Source: Anisodus tanguticus (Eukaryota > Streptophyta > Magnoliopsida > Solanales > Solanaceae). Taken from it: a DNA stretch of 64,000 nt. Shown in pieces: positions 1 to 11,678 of the stretch; the first letter of the stretch is position 1; every line of letters begins with the position of its first letter. Position numbers and translations under genes: made by a program. The notes under the pieces are model-generated. The model was given only the letters and a program-made list of their open reading frames with translations. It was not told the DNA's origin and did no database searches. The stretch lies in contig CM067561.1 of the NCBI GenBank assembly GCA_034509755.1, forward strand, positions 1,988,646 through 2,052,645, given 5' to 3'.

Positions 1-447
1 CCACTTTCATCCCCAAGGTCCGGAGTCTTGCTGCAATGTTAGTCATCTCGATGATATGATTTTGCATACTATGCGACCTATCAAACTTCATGATCATGAG
101 TTCAACCATTAGTGTACCAGCGAGAGACTTATCAGCAGAACGAAAATGTTCTTTCACAAACTTCAGGTATTCCCTGTCACTTTCTGTCTGTGGAATAGTA
201 CTCTTAATCTTGTTGGCGATAGTCATTCGCATAAACATAAGGCTAAATCTGTTAGAGCGTTCACATGCATTATGGAGAGACTTCTCATCCTCACTGCTCG
301 TATTAGTAATGACAGTGAGTTTCTCTTTTAGCAGAGCCAAGTCAAGATCCATCACACCTAAGTGGAACTGGACTTGTTCATGCCACTCAGATAAGTTCAA
401 TCCATTGAACACAGGAACAGATGAAGCAAGCGAATGAAGAGGAATAA
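1..447 (-). pseudogene. copia-type gag (UBN2-like), exon 2, partial
   Basis: Read on the minus strand from 447 down to the left edge, one open frame encodes a retrotransposon gag-like protein. Visible landmarks are VFNGLNLSEWHEQVQFHLG near the start, then LDLALLKEKL and MKFDRSHSMQNHIIEM. This is the UBN2/DUF4219-type gag of plant Ty1/copia elements, the capsid-like protein that packages element RNA. No stop is seen before the edge, so the rest lies outside the window. Base 447 follows a good acceptor (TTTTGCAG), and the frame joins in phase to a short exon at 13,379-13,397. Because the intron holds an 11.5-kb insertion, splicing today is doubtful. It could be one exon of an intron-bearing copia element or a captured gag gene; neither can be settled from this partial view. 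Confidence 0.75.
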
Positions 448-806
448 CTGCAAAATATATATACATGCTCACAAATTAGAAAATAATGTGGATTCAACAA
501 ACAATAAAAGTATATTGTAATTCTCCTTTGGGTGAAACTACGACACACTATCATAATTTAAATGTCATTTTCAACTTTAACAGGCAATTAAATACTTTCA
601 ATCAAACATATACGACATCTTTGGATATACAATACATATTTGATTAAAGAATACTAATTTACCTCATTATGTTTACTAGTCATAGAATAATTGACTCACC
701 TTTGGGTAAATTCTTAAGTTCTAGCAATAGTGAAAGTCAATTTATCCATATATTTTCAATAATAGACATTTCATTAATTTTCATGGATAAACAATAATTT
801 TATGTT

Positions 807-810
<4 letters not shown>

Positions 811-839
<29 letters not shown>
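811..839. repeat. (TA)n microsatellite
   Basis: An uninterrupted run of about 14 TA units within the AT-rich gag intron. Confidence 0.95.
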
Positions 840-843
<4 letters not shown>

Positions 844-854
844 CATATTAGTTC

Positions 855-1072
855 GGCCACTTTGGTGACTAACAAACTACATTAACATAAATGCACACAT
901 AAAATAAATATCATAAAATTTTATGCATGTGAATATTTTAAACATTCAAGATTGACCACTTTGGTGACTAACAAACTATATAATCAAAATACATGCATAA
1001 AGTTAAACATGAGTACAATGTATGTATAAATATCAATATTCTAGTTTGACCACTTTGGTGACTAACAAACTA
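855..1072. repeat. Three spaced copies of a 25-bp motif, period about 96 bp
   Basis: The motif CCACTTTGGTGACTAACAAA, inside a longer conserved 25-mer, occurs at 855-879, 954-978 and 1,048-1,072. The 25-mers differ by one or two bases, while the roughly 70 bp between them are much more diverged and AT-rich. This looks like an old tandem repeat whose core has been kept. It lies in the gag intron or leader. Its function is unknown. Confidence 0.85.
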
Positions 1073-1714
1073 TACGACTTTAAATCGCATACATAATTAT
1101 TGTTCAATATAAATATCACATTTAGTTATTGCATAATATAAGAACCAAACCGTGGAAAATACATTACGTGAGATTAACGTGTAATTATCAAGGTGCATAC
1201 ATTCAGAATGCAACATCAATCACTTTAATAGCCAAAGGTATTTAAATAGCAAGAAATCTAATTTTATAGCCCAGAATCATAATAGGTGAAGACTTAACAT
1301 AAATATATTTTATTTCATGGACCATTAAAGATTCATAATGATGCAAGATACATGCAATCACGGCATCACCAAAACGTCAACCATTTAAAATAGACTAAAG
1401 ATCTAAAAAGATCCATCCATACAATATCAATACAAACTCTAAGTATTATTTTAGGCAAAACTCAAAGCATTCTGTTACAGAATTGAAACAAGTGTTTTCC
1501 TTTCTCTTGTTATTTTATTTTGTAAATAGTATTTTAAGCTACTAGTTTATCAATCCAAAACAGAGGTTAATAGGAAGAGAAAGAAAATACTCTACTGCAT
1601 AAAGCCATAAAGACCGTGAAGTACAAAAAAAATTGACACATAAATTGACAGAAATAGAGGATAGCCATGCATATGATGTTCTTTACATAACTACGATAAT
1701 TCGTAAGTGACATA

Positions 1715-3172
1715 TGAAAGTATATGTATGTCCTAGAGACACTTCGTATTAGGACAAATGTACTTTATACACGTTCGTATTATTATTAATGGAGATTAAT
1801 ATTTTGACATCTGCAATTATTAAATTATTAGTTGATTGTTTATAATATTCTATAATATGCATCCCTAGAGGTTACGTCGTTATTAATAATGTGAGATATT
1901 AATATTATAACGTAACTCTTAAAATAGCCTCGACTAATGATCATCGAGAATGGATATCGATGATATGTGATAAGTTGATATGTGGTCTGCATCACATCCT
2001 TAGAGGATGTAGTATGTCTCACCTGCTACAGGTAATGGCTACTCGTGATAGACACATGGATACTTTGAAAGTATTGGTATACCCTGCTGATATACTGTTT
2101 GTTATACTTGTCTAAAGTATGATCAGCGTGTGGGAGATAGAAGTCCTTAGACTTGAGGTCAATGCGCACCTTGTCTACAGAGTAATATACTTTGATCATG
2201 TCCTAAGCTCAAATGCCTTATAGGTTGAGATACGGCGTGTATTGGGTACATTACGATGTGGATTAAAGGTGGTAGTTGAGCCAAGATTAGGATTCATTCC
2301 TCGAATGTATACTCGAGAGAACACTCATATTCTCAGTGATATTAGGTTGACTAAGTCATTGGCTAATGCAATAGACATGTTTAGAATATGGTCTAGTTGT
2401 CAATTAATATAGATGGGATACAATGATTAAGCCATTTGGATAGACACTTGACAAATCCTAAGTTTAATCGGGTGTGTCGTGAATGAAAGGGTTTTATCTT
2501 ACCACATAGAGGTTAAGTTTACTGAATTCATGTAAACGTACTTCACATATTGAGTTCATCTTGCGGCGCCGTCTAGGAGTTTCGCGTAAACCTTAATTTG
2601 ATTAGTGTCGATATGAGAAGGCCTGTAGGCTCACACTATGTCGATTGTCCTTTCGATCTAAGGATGTATTGAGAGAGTATTAAATATTTGACTTAGATCG
2701 AGATATTTAAATAAATGATTATTGTTTTAATTAAGTCAAAATTGGATTTTGGATTTAATTAAAAAAATGTTGAAATTTTTTTGGGCCAGGCCCAATGTCA
2801 AACCCTAATCCGGTTTGACCTAATTTTTTACCTATAAATACAGACCTACACTTCATTATTCATTACACTTGATTTTTATATCATTATTCTAAGTCTTAGA
2901 GACTCAGAATCAAAACACTCTCTCGAATCTCTGCTTGATTTCCTAGCTTTTCAAATGAGGAATACATTGAAGCTTGGAGCTTGCAATCGAAAGGGCATTC
3001 GCGTGCGCACCCACATTTGATAAAGATTCCAGATATTGTAAACATGTAAGTACCATTCAAGTCTTATGTTTACGATTTTAAATTACCCTATAGTCAAACA
3101 GTTCTACGTTTGTTGGGTTTGAAACAAGTGTTCAATATCCGTTGCGTACAAAGCTTGAAAAAAATCCCAACT
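1715..3172 (+). repeat. 5' LTR of the copia element
   Basis: It begins TGAAAGTATATG, like the 3' LTR, and ends CCAACT where the 3' LTR has CCAACA, so the terminal A is mutated. A TATA box (TATAAATA) at 2,833-2,840 precedes a CT-rich probable transcription start region. Compared with the 3' LTR it lacks about 117 bp after GCGGCG near 2,569 and has an extra ~28 bp near 3,075. Confidence 0.93.
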
Positions 3173-3173
3173 A

Positions 3174-3192
3174 TGGTATCAAGAGCCAGGGC
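3174..3192 (+). promoter_or_regulatory. Primer-binding site (initiator-Met tRNA type)
   Basis: TGGTATCAAGAGCCAGGGC lies directly after the 5' LTR. It resembles the usual plant copia PBS TGGTATCAGAGC, complementary to the initiator methionine tRNA, with one extra A. This site primes minus-strand DNA synthesis and fixes the plus orientation of the element. Confidence 0.88.
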
Positions 3193-3650
3193 TGTTTTGC
3201 ATGATTATTATTAATTGTATATTATTGAATAATATACCAACTATATGCTAAGTGTTTAAATGCTTTCATTTAATAATTAGCATAGTGTCCGCTATAACTG
3301 TCTGGGCAGGCGACGCCCAGTATTTGATTAAACCATCTTATATCATGCATATTGGGTTGACGGTTCCCAACTATATGTGTCATTGGTTTTGCATGATATT
3401 AAGATGTCATATTGGATATGGCGTAAAAGAGTTGATCTTGGTTAAAACCCTGAATTAAAATGTTCCCAAAATTTTAAATACAAGTCTAAATTAAAACGCG
3501 TCGTCCATTATAATTGTTAGTGCAAAATCCTTTTTGGCGATACGAGTATTTATGCCAAAGCATTTTCTCTAAGTCTACGACGACCCAGACTCTTTCATAG
3601 ATGTGTTTTAAATGTAAAGGTAAACGATAAACTTTTGTGGGTATTTACAC
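3193..3650 (+). other. Copia leader, first part (non-coding)
   Basis: Untranslated leader between the PBS and the hAT insertion. No open frame of note. The last eight bases (ATTTACAC, 3,643-3,650) are the left copy of the hAT target duplication. The leader resumes at 7,063. Confidence 0.7.
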
Positions 3651-3660
3651 TAAAGCTGGC

Positions 3661-3820
3661 CAGTGGGCCGGGATCGGGTCTGGCAGGCCAGGTTTGGCGG
3701 GGTCGGGTCTGGCGGGGTCGGGTTTGGCGGGACTTGCTCCAGTCCTGATCCTGATCTCGTCAGAATAGGGTTGGGACGGGTTCGGGTCGGGGTCGGGATC
3801 GGGGCGGGTTCCGGCGGTTT
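3661..3820. repeat. Left subterminal GC-rich repeats of the hAT element
   Basis: Short repeats of GGTCGGGTCTGGCGGGG-type sequence sit directly inside the left terminal inverted repeat. A matching GC-rich block (GGTCGGGGCGGTGTCGGGTC-like) lies inside the right end at about 6,890-7,045. The strong GC content is in sharp contrast to the AT-rich surroundings. Such subterminal arrays bind transposase in known hAT elements; this role is inferred here. Confidence 0.8.
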
Positions 3821-4026
3821 TTTTTTTTTAATAACATATGTATAAAAAAAACTCAATAAACAAGACAAGATAGCATAATAAAAACATCCCAAGGCTGTTT
3901 TTGTGCCTTTTATATTATTTAATAGACATATGATTTTTTTGTAATACAAATACAATTGTCTAAATTGCAACTTTGTGGTGTTGTCCAAAAGTTGCAAATT
4001 ACATAATAAAATTGCAATTAAAAAAA

Positions 4027-6432
4027 TTACATTCTCAAAAAAACATGTTCTAATTGCTTGATAATTTCCTGTGGTTCTTCGGTTGGAATTGGTATTTGTT
4101 GGTCAAATTGATCCATGTTGCTTCCACCACCTTCGGATAAGATTTCGTTGTAGTTTTCGTCTTCTTCTTCGTTGATCTCCGGTTGACTGCACCTTCTCCG
4201 CTCCGCTCGTATCCAATCTCGAATAATCGCAATTTCCAAGTGTCTCCGGCTAATGAGTGTCTGTGGTCTCCTATTTGATATCTGTCGGCAGAAAAAATGC
4301 TTTCAGACGCAGTTGATGATGCTTGAATGTTCAAAACATCTCGGGCCATCATAGAAAGTGTCGAAAAGGTCTTCTCATTCCCCCTCCGGTATTTCAGCAG
4401 GTCTTCATGTCCATCTTCATTGATAACTTCTTGGTACGGTACAGAAACCTGCAAAACAAAAATATCCAACTCGCTAATTTGGTTAGTAGCGGTACAACCG
4501 CACATTCTATTTTTGAGGCTTTCAATACTAGCCGCAAAAACAACATGTCTTTTGTGAGGTTGTGTTGAAGATGAAGAAGATGATATGGAAGCCGGTAAGT
4601 TACTAGCATTTTCTTGTTGGTAAAACCTATATATTTTTTGGCATTGGTCTTCTACGCTAGACAACACTTCTTCTTTAGTTTGTTCAATAGGTGGTGGGTG
4701 ATTTAGATTTTTGGGACTTGGAGGTGGTAGTACTTCTATACAATCGTAAATAGTTTCAATTAGTGATTTAGTACCGTCTATTTTAATAGTCGGATTTAAT
4801 ATAGCACCAATAATATAAATAGTGGGAATATGAATAAAATATTTTTTTAATAGCTGGCATATAAGCTGATTTTTCCATATATTCACTGAGTAATAAAAAT
4901 ATTAGAGTTATATAAAACAACATAGTTGAAATAGTAGGATAATATATACCGGAAAATTCTTGTGTTGCTTGAAAAAATTTCTCTAAAAATACAATAAGTT
5001 CGGAAATTTTTACCCAATCACTATCTACAATCATATCAGCTGGATTTTGATTATGAGAGTTAAAAAATAAAGTTATAGGTTTTCTATAGTCATAAGCAAC
5101 AAGTAGTTGTTCGTATAAAGAATTCCACCTGGTGGATACTTCTTCTGGAATTTTTCTATAAGGTAGTCCACAACCGCGACAAATTTTTTTATATTCTTTT
5201 CTTCGTTGTACTCTATTACTTTTTAAAATAAAGTTTATAGCAAATTGTATTTTACTAAGAATGTCTTGAAAAAGTGATAGACCATCCTTTACAATAAAGT
5301 TATATATATGGCACGCACATTTTATATGAAAATGATCTGGAAAAGATGGAGTTAAACTATTTTTTAAAATTGTAATAGTGTAATTGTTAGAAGAAGCGTT
5401 ATCTAATGTAATAGTCATAATTTTATCGGTTATTCCATAATAATGGCACACTTGATATATTATCTGCAATAAAAGTACCAGTGTGCCTATCATCTATATA
5501 TCTATACGCTAAGATACGTTTTTGCATAGACCATTTATAATCTATCCAATGACAAGTTACCGTTAAATAATCATGGCCGTTAGTACTACGACATATATCA
5601 GACGTGATAGATACCCTGCCATTAAAATGATATAATGAATAACGTAAATATTGTTGATATTCATGTGCGAATTTAAATACATCTCTCTTAACAGTTGATC
5701 TAGGAAAACCGTTAAAAGCAGGATTATATATATCTCTAATGTAATGAATAAAATCGGGAGATGAAGGAAATGAAAAGGGCAAACCCTCCACAACAACTAA
5801 TTTTGATATTGATTCCCTATCTCTATGTTTATTGTATTTAGGGCCTACAATTCCCCCCGCCGTGGGGTTAATTTGACCTTGTACTTGGTCCGGGACAATA
5901 TGTGAACCTTGTTCCGATGGAGCGGACGTTTGCGCACCCAGTTTTGAAGCCTGGTATTGGACATACCTAGCTGGATGAGCACTTACTACGTGTCTAATTA
6001 AACCCCCCGTCCCACCGTGACCTTTTCCAGTTTTAAATTTTAAAACATTTATACAAATTTTACATCTAGATACTTGATTCTCTACGTACCTATCAAAAAA
6101 TATCCATGCATCTGATTTTAATGGTCGTTTTGCTGGACCCTGTCTCATACTAGGGGGAATAGGAGGCATTTCAGTTGAAGGTGCACTAGTGGGTGTGTTG
6201 TCATCAACATTAGTGGGTGTATCATCTAGATCATCGTCTAAATTAAAGTCTTCTTGAGTTCCAGAAAATAGCTCCTCGTCTAAATCTAATGGTATTGTAG
6301 GAAAATGTTGAGTATCAACAAAATCATCCTGTGTAGGAATAGGATGACTAGAAGAAGTACCCTTGCCCTGGTTGCCCCTACTAGAAGAAGCACCCTTACC
6401 TTACCCTTAAACATATCTCTTAATCCTTCCAT
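4027..6432 (-). pseudogene. hAT transposase (BED zinc finger and hATC domain), frameshifted
   Basis: From a likely start at 6,432 (MEGLRDMFKGK) the minus strand encodes a transposase of roughly 700 residues in several frames. In order: an acidic N-terminus; a BED zinc finger (CKIC then HVVSAH, about 6,080-5,990); a catalytic-core segment with ITLDNASSNN, CACHIYNFIVKDG and VSTRWNSLYEQL; and the C-terminal hAT dimerisation region (LSMMARDVLNIQASSTASES, then HRHSLAGDT) ending with DWIRAERRR. Frame changes are seen near 6,400 (a GGTAA duplication), 5,460, 4,840 (in a T run) and 4,240. The order and motifs fit the Ac/RICESLEEPER-like hAT transposases that excise and reinsert the element. The breaks make it inactive. 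Confidence 0.9.
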
Positions 6433-7070
6433 TTTAATTATGATAATAAATAATTAAAGATAATAAAATTAAATGCGATAAATAAAATAAACATACAATA
6501 ATAATTTAATGAAGGAACGAATGTACCAAACGCCGACGTAACGTCGACGTGTAATCGAGAGGTTGAAAATTGAAACTTTGCTCGATGGAAGATCCTCAAG
6601 CTAGTTGCCAACTTCACTCCCAATTCTCAAATGAATAAATAAAATTGAATATTTAGTAAACAATGTAGACTTGTAGAGAGATATATTGAGAGATTAGAGA
6701 GATTGTAGGAAGATTTGTGAGAAAGATGAAGAGAAAATGAGTTATTTATAGTTGGAAAATTGGGTTAAAAATAAATATTAAGGGGTAGGGGGGTTGGGGG
6801 AGGGGGAGAGGCCAAAAATGGCCGTTTCCCAACGGCCAAATTCTAAAATGGTCATTGGTGCAACGACTATATTTGCAAAGGGGGGACAACGGGCGGGATC
6901 GAGGCGGGCTCGGGACGGGATGAGACATTGTCCCGTCCCGGTTCGAGTCCCGCTACCGATTTTTTTATAATACTAATCGGGGTCGGGGCGGTGTCGGGTC
7001 GGGGCGGTGTCGGGTCGGGCTCGGGACGGGGTCGGGTCGTCCCGGACCACTGGCCAACTATAATTTACAC

Positions 7071-7495
7071 CAAAGTGTTTGCTCACAAAGGCCAAATTTA
7101 CTTAGATACATAAACGCAGTCGTGTAATGGGGTTGACTTGCTTAGGAAAATTTTGGCGCCAAAGTGTCGGACTAATCTAAGGACGCAAGATTAAATATAA
7201 TATTTGATCAACCAAGAGTTGCAAATAAGTTTTGCAATTGGTTTAGAACCTACCAAGATGTGTTATTAAAGTTATCAGCCAAAGTAAACACGGAGATAGC
7301 ATAGGCTTGGATCTTGGCCCATTATGACCTTAATTAATATAGATTTGTATTCTACCATAGGGTCGTAGAAGTATGTTAAAATAGTGGGAGCTAATTAAAC
7401 AAAATACCATGTTAATTAGCCTAAACGAATGTGTATAATAGGAAATAAATTTTGAGTTTGATTTACAGTCTATCTAATTCTTTAGATTATCAAAG
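7071..7495 (+). other. Copia leader, second part (non-coding)
   Basis: Continuation of the leader after the hAT element, up to the gag start at 7,496. No coding signal was seen. Confidence 0.65.
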
Positions 7496-8330
7496 ATGTC
7501 GAGCTTATCATTGAGAATGTTGATTGAAATGAACAAACTTACTGGACCTAACTACCTTGACTGGCTAAGAAATTTGCGAATAGTGCTAAGACAAGAGAAA
7601 TTAGAATACGTGTTGGACACAGTGTTCCCAACAGTCTATGCGACAGACTCTGCTGAATATGCCTCTTTTAATAAGGATGCTTACCAAAAACACCTAGATG
7701 ATGCCACTTTAGCACAGTGTGTGATGTTGTCTTCCATGTCTATGGAACTTCAGAGACAACATGAGAACATGGGTCCCAATGAGATGCTTGAACACTTGAA
7801 GAGTCTCTATGACTCACAATCCAGACTATGGAATATGAGTTACTGATAGAACTTTTTAAGTGTAAGCTCAATGAAGGGGGCCAGGTCTCGCAACATGTGT
7901 TGAAGATGATAGGGCTGATAGAGAGACTTGCTTCAATTAGAACGAAGCTGCAAAAGAATGTCGCTACCACCCTCATCCTGAACTCTTTCCCTCGTTCCTT
8001 TGAAAACTTCATAGTGAATTACAATATGAATGGAACGAAGGCGAGTCTGCTGGAGCTGCATAACATGCTCAAGAACTTTGAGACTCCCACTTCCAAAGGC
8101 AAAGTTGTGCTCATGGTGAGCTCTACTAGCCGACCCAAGCCGAAAGGTATGGAATGTTAGAAGAAGAAGGGCAAAGCAGTCGTTGTGCCCTCAGCTATGA
8201 AACCTAAGAGAGGTGTGAAGAACAAGAAGGTGAATCCGGCTAAGGATGTATGCCTCAACTGCAACAAGAAGGGGCATTAGAAGATGGACTGCACTGCACC
8301 AGGAGGAGGAAAAGCACCAGGTGCTTCTAC
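7496..8330 (+). pseudogene. Copia gag (capsid and zinc knuckle), decayed
   Basis: It starts at ATG 7,496 (MSSLSLRMLIEMNKLTGPNY), a typical UBN2-type copia gag in which the conserved LTGPNYLDWLRNLR motif marks the capsid. The frame shifts near 7,830. It then continues as LFKCKLNEGGQVSQHVLKM and NSFPRSFENFIVNYN to a stop at 8,158. Past that stop the same frame holds the CCHC zinc knuckle CLNCNKKGH at about 8,250, whose following Trp codon is now TAG. The gag packages element RNA. At least one frameshift and two stops disable it. Confidence 0.9.
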
Positions 8331-8930
8331 TTCTTGTGGACAAGGTATGTACGTCATTGAAATAAATATGTCTATAAATAACTCTCATTCCTGGGTATTG
8401 GATACCGCTTGTGGCTCACACATTTGTACCAATGTGCTAGGGCTAACTGATAGCAAGAAGGTTGGACCAAGATAGGTGGACCTACGCGTTAGAAATGGAG
8501 CACGTGTGGATGCTGAGCGCGTAGAAACTTATAGATTAAATTTGTCTTCTGGCTATTATCTAGTGTTAAATGATTGTTACTATGTACCCCCTCGTTAACA
8601 AGGAATATCATTTATATCCCTGTTTTGGACATGAAGGGTTTTTCCTCATATATTTATAATGGCAGTCAAGTACTGTCTTTTGATAATGTTATATATGGAA
8701 CTGCTCCTCTTGTAGATGGATTATATACACTAAACTGTAGTCGAGAAATATTCAATGTACAAAATAAATGAGCTAAGATAAGTAATAGAAACTCTACCTA
8801 CCTATGGCATTGCAGACTTGGTCATATCAACGAATCAAGGATAACAAGGTTGGGGAAGTCAGACTACCTCGAACCATTTGACTTGGAGTCTTATGGTAAC
8901 TGCGAATCTTGCTTGAGAGGAAATATGACT
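8331..8930 (+). pseudogene. Copia aspartic protease and GAG-pre-integrase
   Basis: The protease active site reads WVLDTACGSHIC near 8,395-8,430, where copia proteases have D-T/S-G. Gly is replaced by Ala, so the enzyme would probably be dead even without the stops at 8,473 and near 8,597. A GAG-pre-integrase zinc-binding segment follows (WHCRLGHI near 8,810, then CESCLRG near 8,905). The protease would normally cut the polyprotein. One further frame change is needed near 8,590. Confidence 0.85.
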
Positions 8931-9840
8931 AATAAGCCACTTTCTGGGAAAGGTGTGCGAGCCAATGAGGTGCTTGAGTTGGTCCATACTGATGTATGTG
9001 GGCCATTTTCGACTCAAGCTAAAAGAGGTTTCCCATACTTCATCACTTTTACTGACGACTTCATAAGGTATGGATATGTGTATCTTATGAAACATAAATC
9101 CGAGGCTTTTGAGAAGTTCAAAGAGTACAAGTCGGAAGTAGAGAAACAACTTGCAACAAGTATCAAGACCCTTAGATCGGATCGAGGAGGTGAATACTTG
9201 AGCAAGGATTTTCTAGATTACTTAAAGCTATATGGAGTCCAATCAGAGTGGACACCTCCTGGAACACCACAGATAAATGGTGTTGCCGAAAGGAGAAACC
9301 GAACCTTATTGGATATGGTTCGATCCATGATGAGCTTCTCAGCTCTACCGACATACCTTTAGGGATATGCTATACAAACCTCAATATATGTTCTGAACAG
9401 GGTTCCTTCCAAGTCAGTAGAAAAGACACCCTATGAGATATGGTGTGGCAAGAAGCCAACTCTTAAACATATGAGACCCTGGGGGTGCCCTGCATATGTT
9501 AAGAAGATGCTCACTGACAAGTTGGAATCCAAAAGTGAGAAATGTTACTTCGTGGGGTATCCAAAGGAAACTAAGGGATACCCCTTCTATCTTCCTGAAG
9601 AATATAATGTCATTATTTCCAGGAATGCAACTTTCGTTGAAGAAGAATTCTTCTACAAGGAACATAGTTGCACAGAGATAAAACTTGAAGAAATTCAAGA
9701 ACCGCAAGATAACATAGATGTTGAATCCTTGCCGAATGACCAAAGCAAGAATTCAGTGGGAGTATTTGGTGAAGATTGGGTACTTCAAGTACGCCCTTCG
9801 GCCAGTGGGAGTGTTACGAGGAACAATACAGAAATGTAAG
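8931..9840 (+). pseudogene. Copia integrase
   Basis: The integrase core is well preserved from 8,850 to 9,361: VHTDVCGPF (first Asp), LRSDRGGEYLS (second Asp) and NGVAERRNRTLLDM (catalytic Glu). A TAG stop at 9,360 interrupts it. The frame then continues with LNRVPSKSVEKTPYEIW and RPWGCPAY, and ends at a stop at 9,837. This enzyme inserts element cDNA into the genome. Placing integrase before RT is the copia order. Confidence 0.92.
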
Positions 9841-11064
9841 ATTCTCCTACACAGCCTTTGGGAGTAGATGCAATGGTTGCACCTCCTCCCATTCAGGAAA
9901 TACATGAAAATGATATTCCTGAAAGCTGTCAAGTTAGTGGATTATCCAACACACAATAACACAGTAAGAACATACCAAGCACTGAACTGCAAAACAATCA
10001 ACTCCGTAGGTCCACTAGGACTCATCGTCCTCCTGAAAAACTAAATCTACTTGTGGAAACACACAGTGAGATAGATATTCCCGATAACGATGAGCCTACA
10101 ACCTATAGAGAAGCAATATTGGACATTGATTCGAAGAGATGGCAATAAGCCATGAAATCCGAGATAGAATCTATGTACATCAATCAAGTGTGGAATTTGG
10201 TTGATTTGCAGCTGGGGTTAAACCCATAGGATGCAAATGGGTCTTCAAGAAGAAGATCGATGTATTTGGAAATGTACAGACTTATAAAGCAAGGTTGGTG
10301 GCTAAAGGTTATAATCAACGGCCTGAGGTCGATTATGATGAAACCTTTTCACCTATTGCTAAGATTAAGTCCATTCGGATTTTGCTTGCAATAGCTGCAT
10401 ATTATGATTATGACATTTGGCAGATAGACATCAAAACCACTTTCCTCAATGGTAATCTAGTTGAGGAGGTGTATATGAAACAACCTGAGGGTTTTTTGCT
10501 TGAGTCCAAACCAAATGATGTATGCAAGCTACAAAAGTCCATTTATGGGCTTAAGCAAGCCTCGAAGAGTTGAAACATTTGCTTTGACAAGGCTATCAAG
10601 TCATTTGATTTCGTCAGAAGCAAAGAGGATCCCTGTGTTTATAGTAAAAGCAAGGATGATAGTATTGCCTTCATTATTATATATGTAGATGACATATTGA
10701 TAATGAGAGATAGTAAGACTCTCCTGCAGTCAGTCAAGAAGTGGTTTTCCAGTACCTTCATGATGAAGGATTTAGGTGAAGTCTGCTACATTCTGAGATC
10801 TATAGAGATAGACCTAATAGATTGTTGGGGCTGTCACATTCAGTCTACATAGACAATGTGCCTAGACATTTTTCTATGGAAAATTCCAAGAAAGATGGTC
10901 TACCTATGAGACAAGGCATCAAGTTATCTAAGAAGGACAATCCTTCTAATGCTATAGAACTTGAGCGCATGAAGAGGATCCCATATGCTTCGGCTATAGG
11001 ATCGATCATGTATGCCATGACCTGTACTAGGCCAAATGTGGCCTTTGCACTTAGTATGACTTGA
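9841..11064 (+). pseudogene. Copia reverse transcriptase
   Basis: A degenerate linker (9,841-10,140, with stops) is followed by the RT. Motifs are VAKGYNQRPEVDYDETFSP, IDIKTTFLNGNL and SIYGLKQASKS, and the catalytic motif YVDDILI at about 10,680-10,700. In intact copia elements KTAFLNG is usual, so KTTFLNG is a small change. Stops occur at 10,571 and after the YVDD block, with a frame change near 10,800, and the C-terminal part resumes as RIPYASAIGSIMYAMTCTRP. The enzyme copies element RNA into DNA; this copy is inactive. Confidence 0.92.
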
Positions 11065-11664
11065 AAATTCCACCAGAATCCTGGGGAAGAACACTGGAAA
11101 GCAGTCAAGAGTATTCTTAAGTATCTTAGACGAACTAAAGATTACTTTTTAGTCTATGGTGGGGAAGAAAAGCTAGCTGCTACTGGGTACACTAATGCTA
11201 GCTTCCAGACGGATCTTGATGACTTCAAATCTCTGTCTGGGTACACGTTCATTTTCAATGGTGGAGCAGTGAGCTGGAAAAGTTCCAAACAAGCTACAAC
11301 TGCTAATTCGACAACAGAACCTAAGTACATTGCTGGATTGAAAGCTGGTAAAGAAGCTGTCGCGATTGCTGAGTTCCTGAAGAAACTAAGGGTAGTTCTG
11401 AGTGCCAATTGTCCAATAACTATTTATTGTGACAACACTGGAGCAATTGCACAGGCTAAGGAACCAAGATCAACAAATAGAAACAAGCAAGTACCAAGGA
11501 AGTACCACATACTCAGGGAGATGGTGGAGATTGAAGAGATTAGATTAGACTATATTCCCACAGACGATAATCTAGCTGACCCATTCACTAAACCATTAAG
11601 CTTAGTCAAGCATAATGGTCATTTTGAGAATATGGGCATTAGATATGTTGGAGATTGGCTCTAG
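11065..11664 (+). pseudogene. Copia RNase H
   Basis: It follows the RT in the same frame after a stop at 11,062. It begins FHQNPGEEHWKAVKSILKYL, and then shows SWKSSKQATTANSTTEPKYI, IYCDNTGAIAQAKEP and DNLADPFTKPL, ending at a stop at 11,662. This is the usual C-terminus of copia pol. The catalytic Glu of the STTEPKY segment and the Asp of YCDN are present. It removes the RNA strand during reverse transcription. Confidence 0.92.
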
Positions 11665-11667
11665 GCC

Positions 11668-11677
11668 AAGTGGGAGA
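11668..11677 (+). promoter_or_regulatory. Polypurine tract
   Basis: AAGTGGGAGA directly precedes the 3' LTR (one T lies between). It is the expected primer site for plus-strand synthesis. Confidence 0.85.
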
Positions 11678-11678
11678 T

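Larger units (their letters stand above)
3643..7070 (-). mobile_element. hAT DNA transposon (3,651-7,062) with 8-bp TSD
   Basis: The ends form imperfect 23-bp terminal inverted repeats: TAAAGCTGGCCAGTGGGCC on the left against TATAGTTGGCCAGTGGTCC read from the right, with three mismatches over 23 bp. The element is flanked by the 8-bp duplication ATTTACAC (3,643-3,650 and 7,063-7,070), which is diagnostic of hAT transposition. Both ends carry subterminal GGGTCGGGTC-type repeats, likely transposase-binding sites. The interior carries a decayed hAT transposase on the minus strand. It inserted into the copia leader, so it is younger than the copia insertion. Confidence 0.95.

Noticed and set aside
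855..1072. Regularly spaced 25-bp repeats resembling a CRISPR-like array
   Set aside because: Only three copies, diverged AT-rich spacers of about 70 bp, plant nuclear context and no cas genes.
3650..3997. Overlapping proline/glycine-rich open frames on both strands at the left end of the hAT element
   Set aside because: They arise from the GC-rich subterminal repeats of the transposon and show no domain or codon signal.
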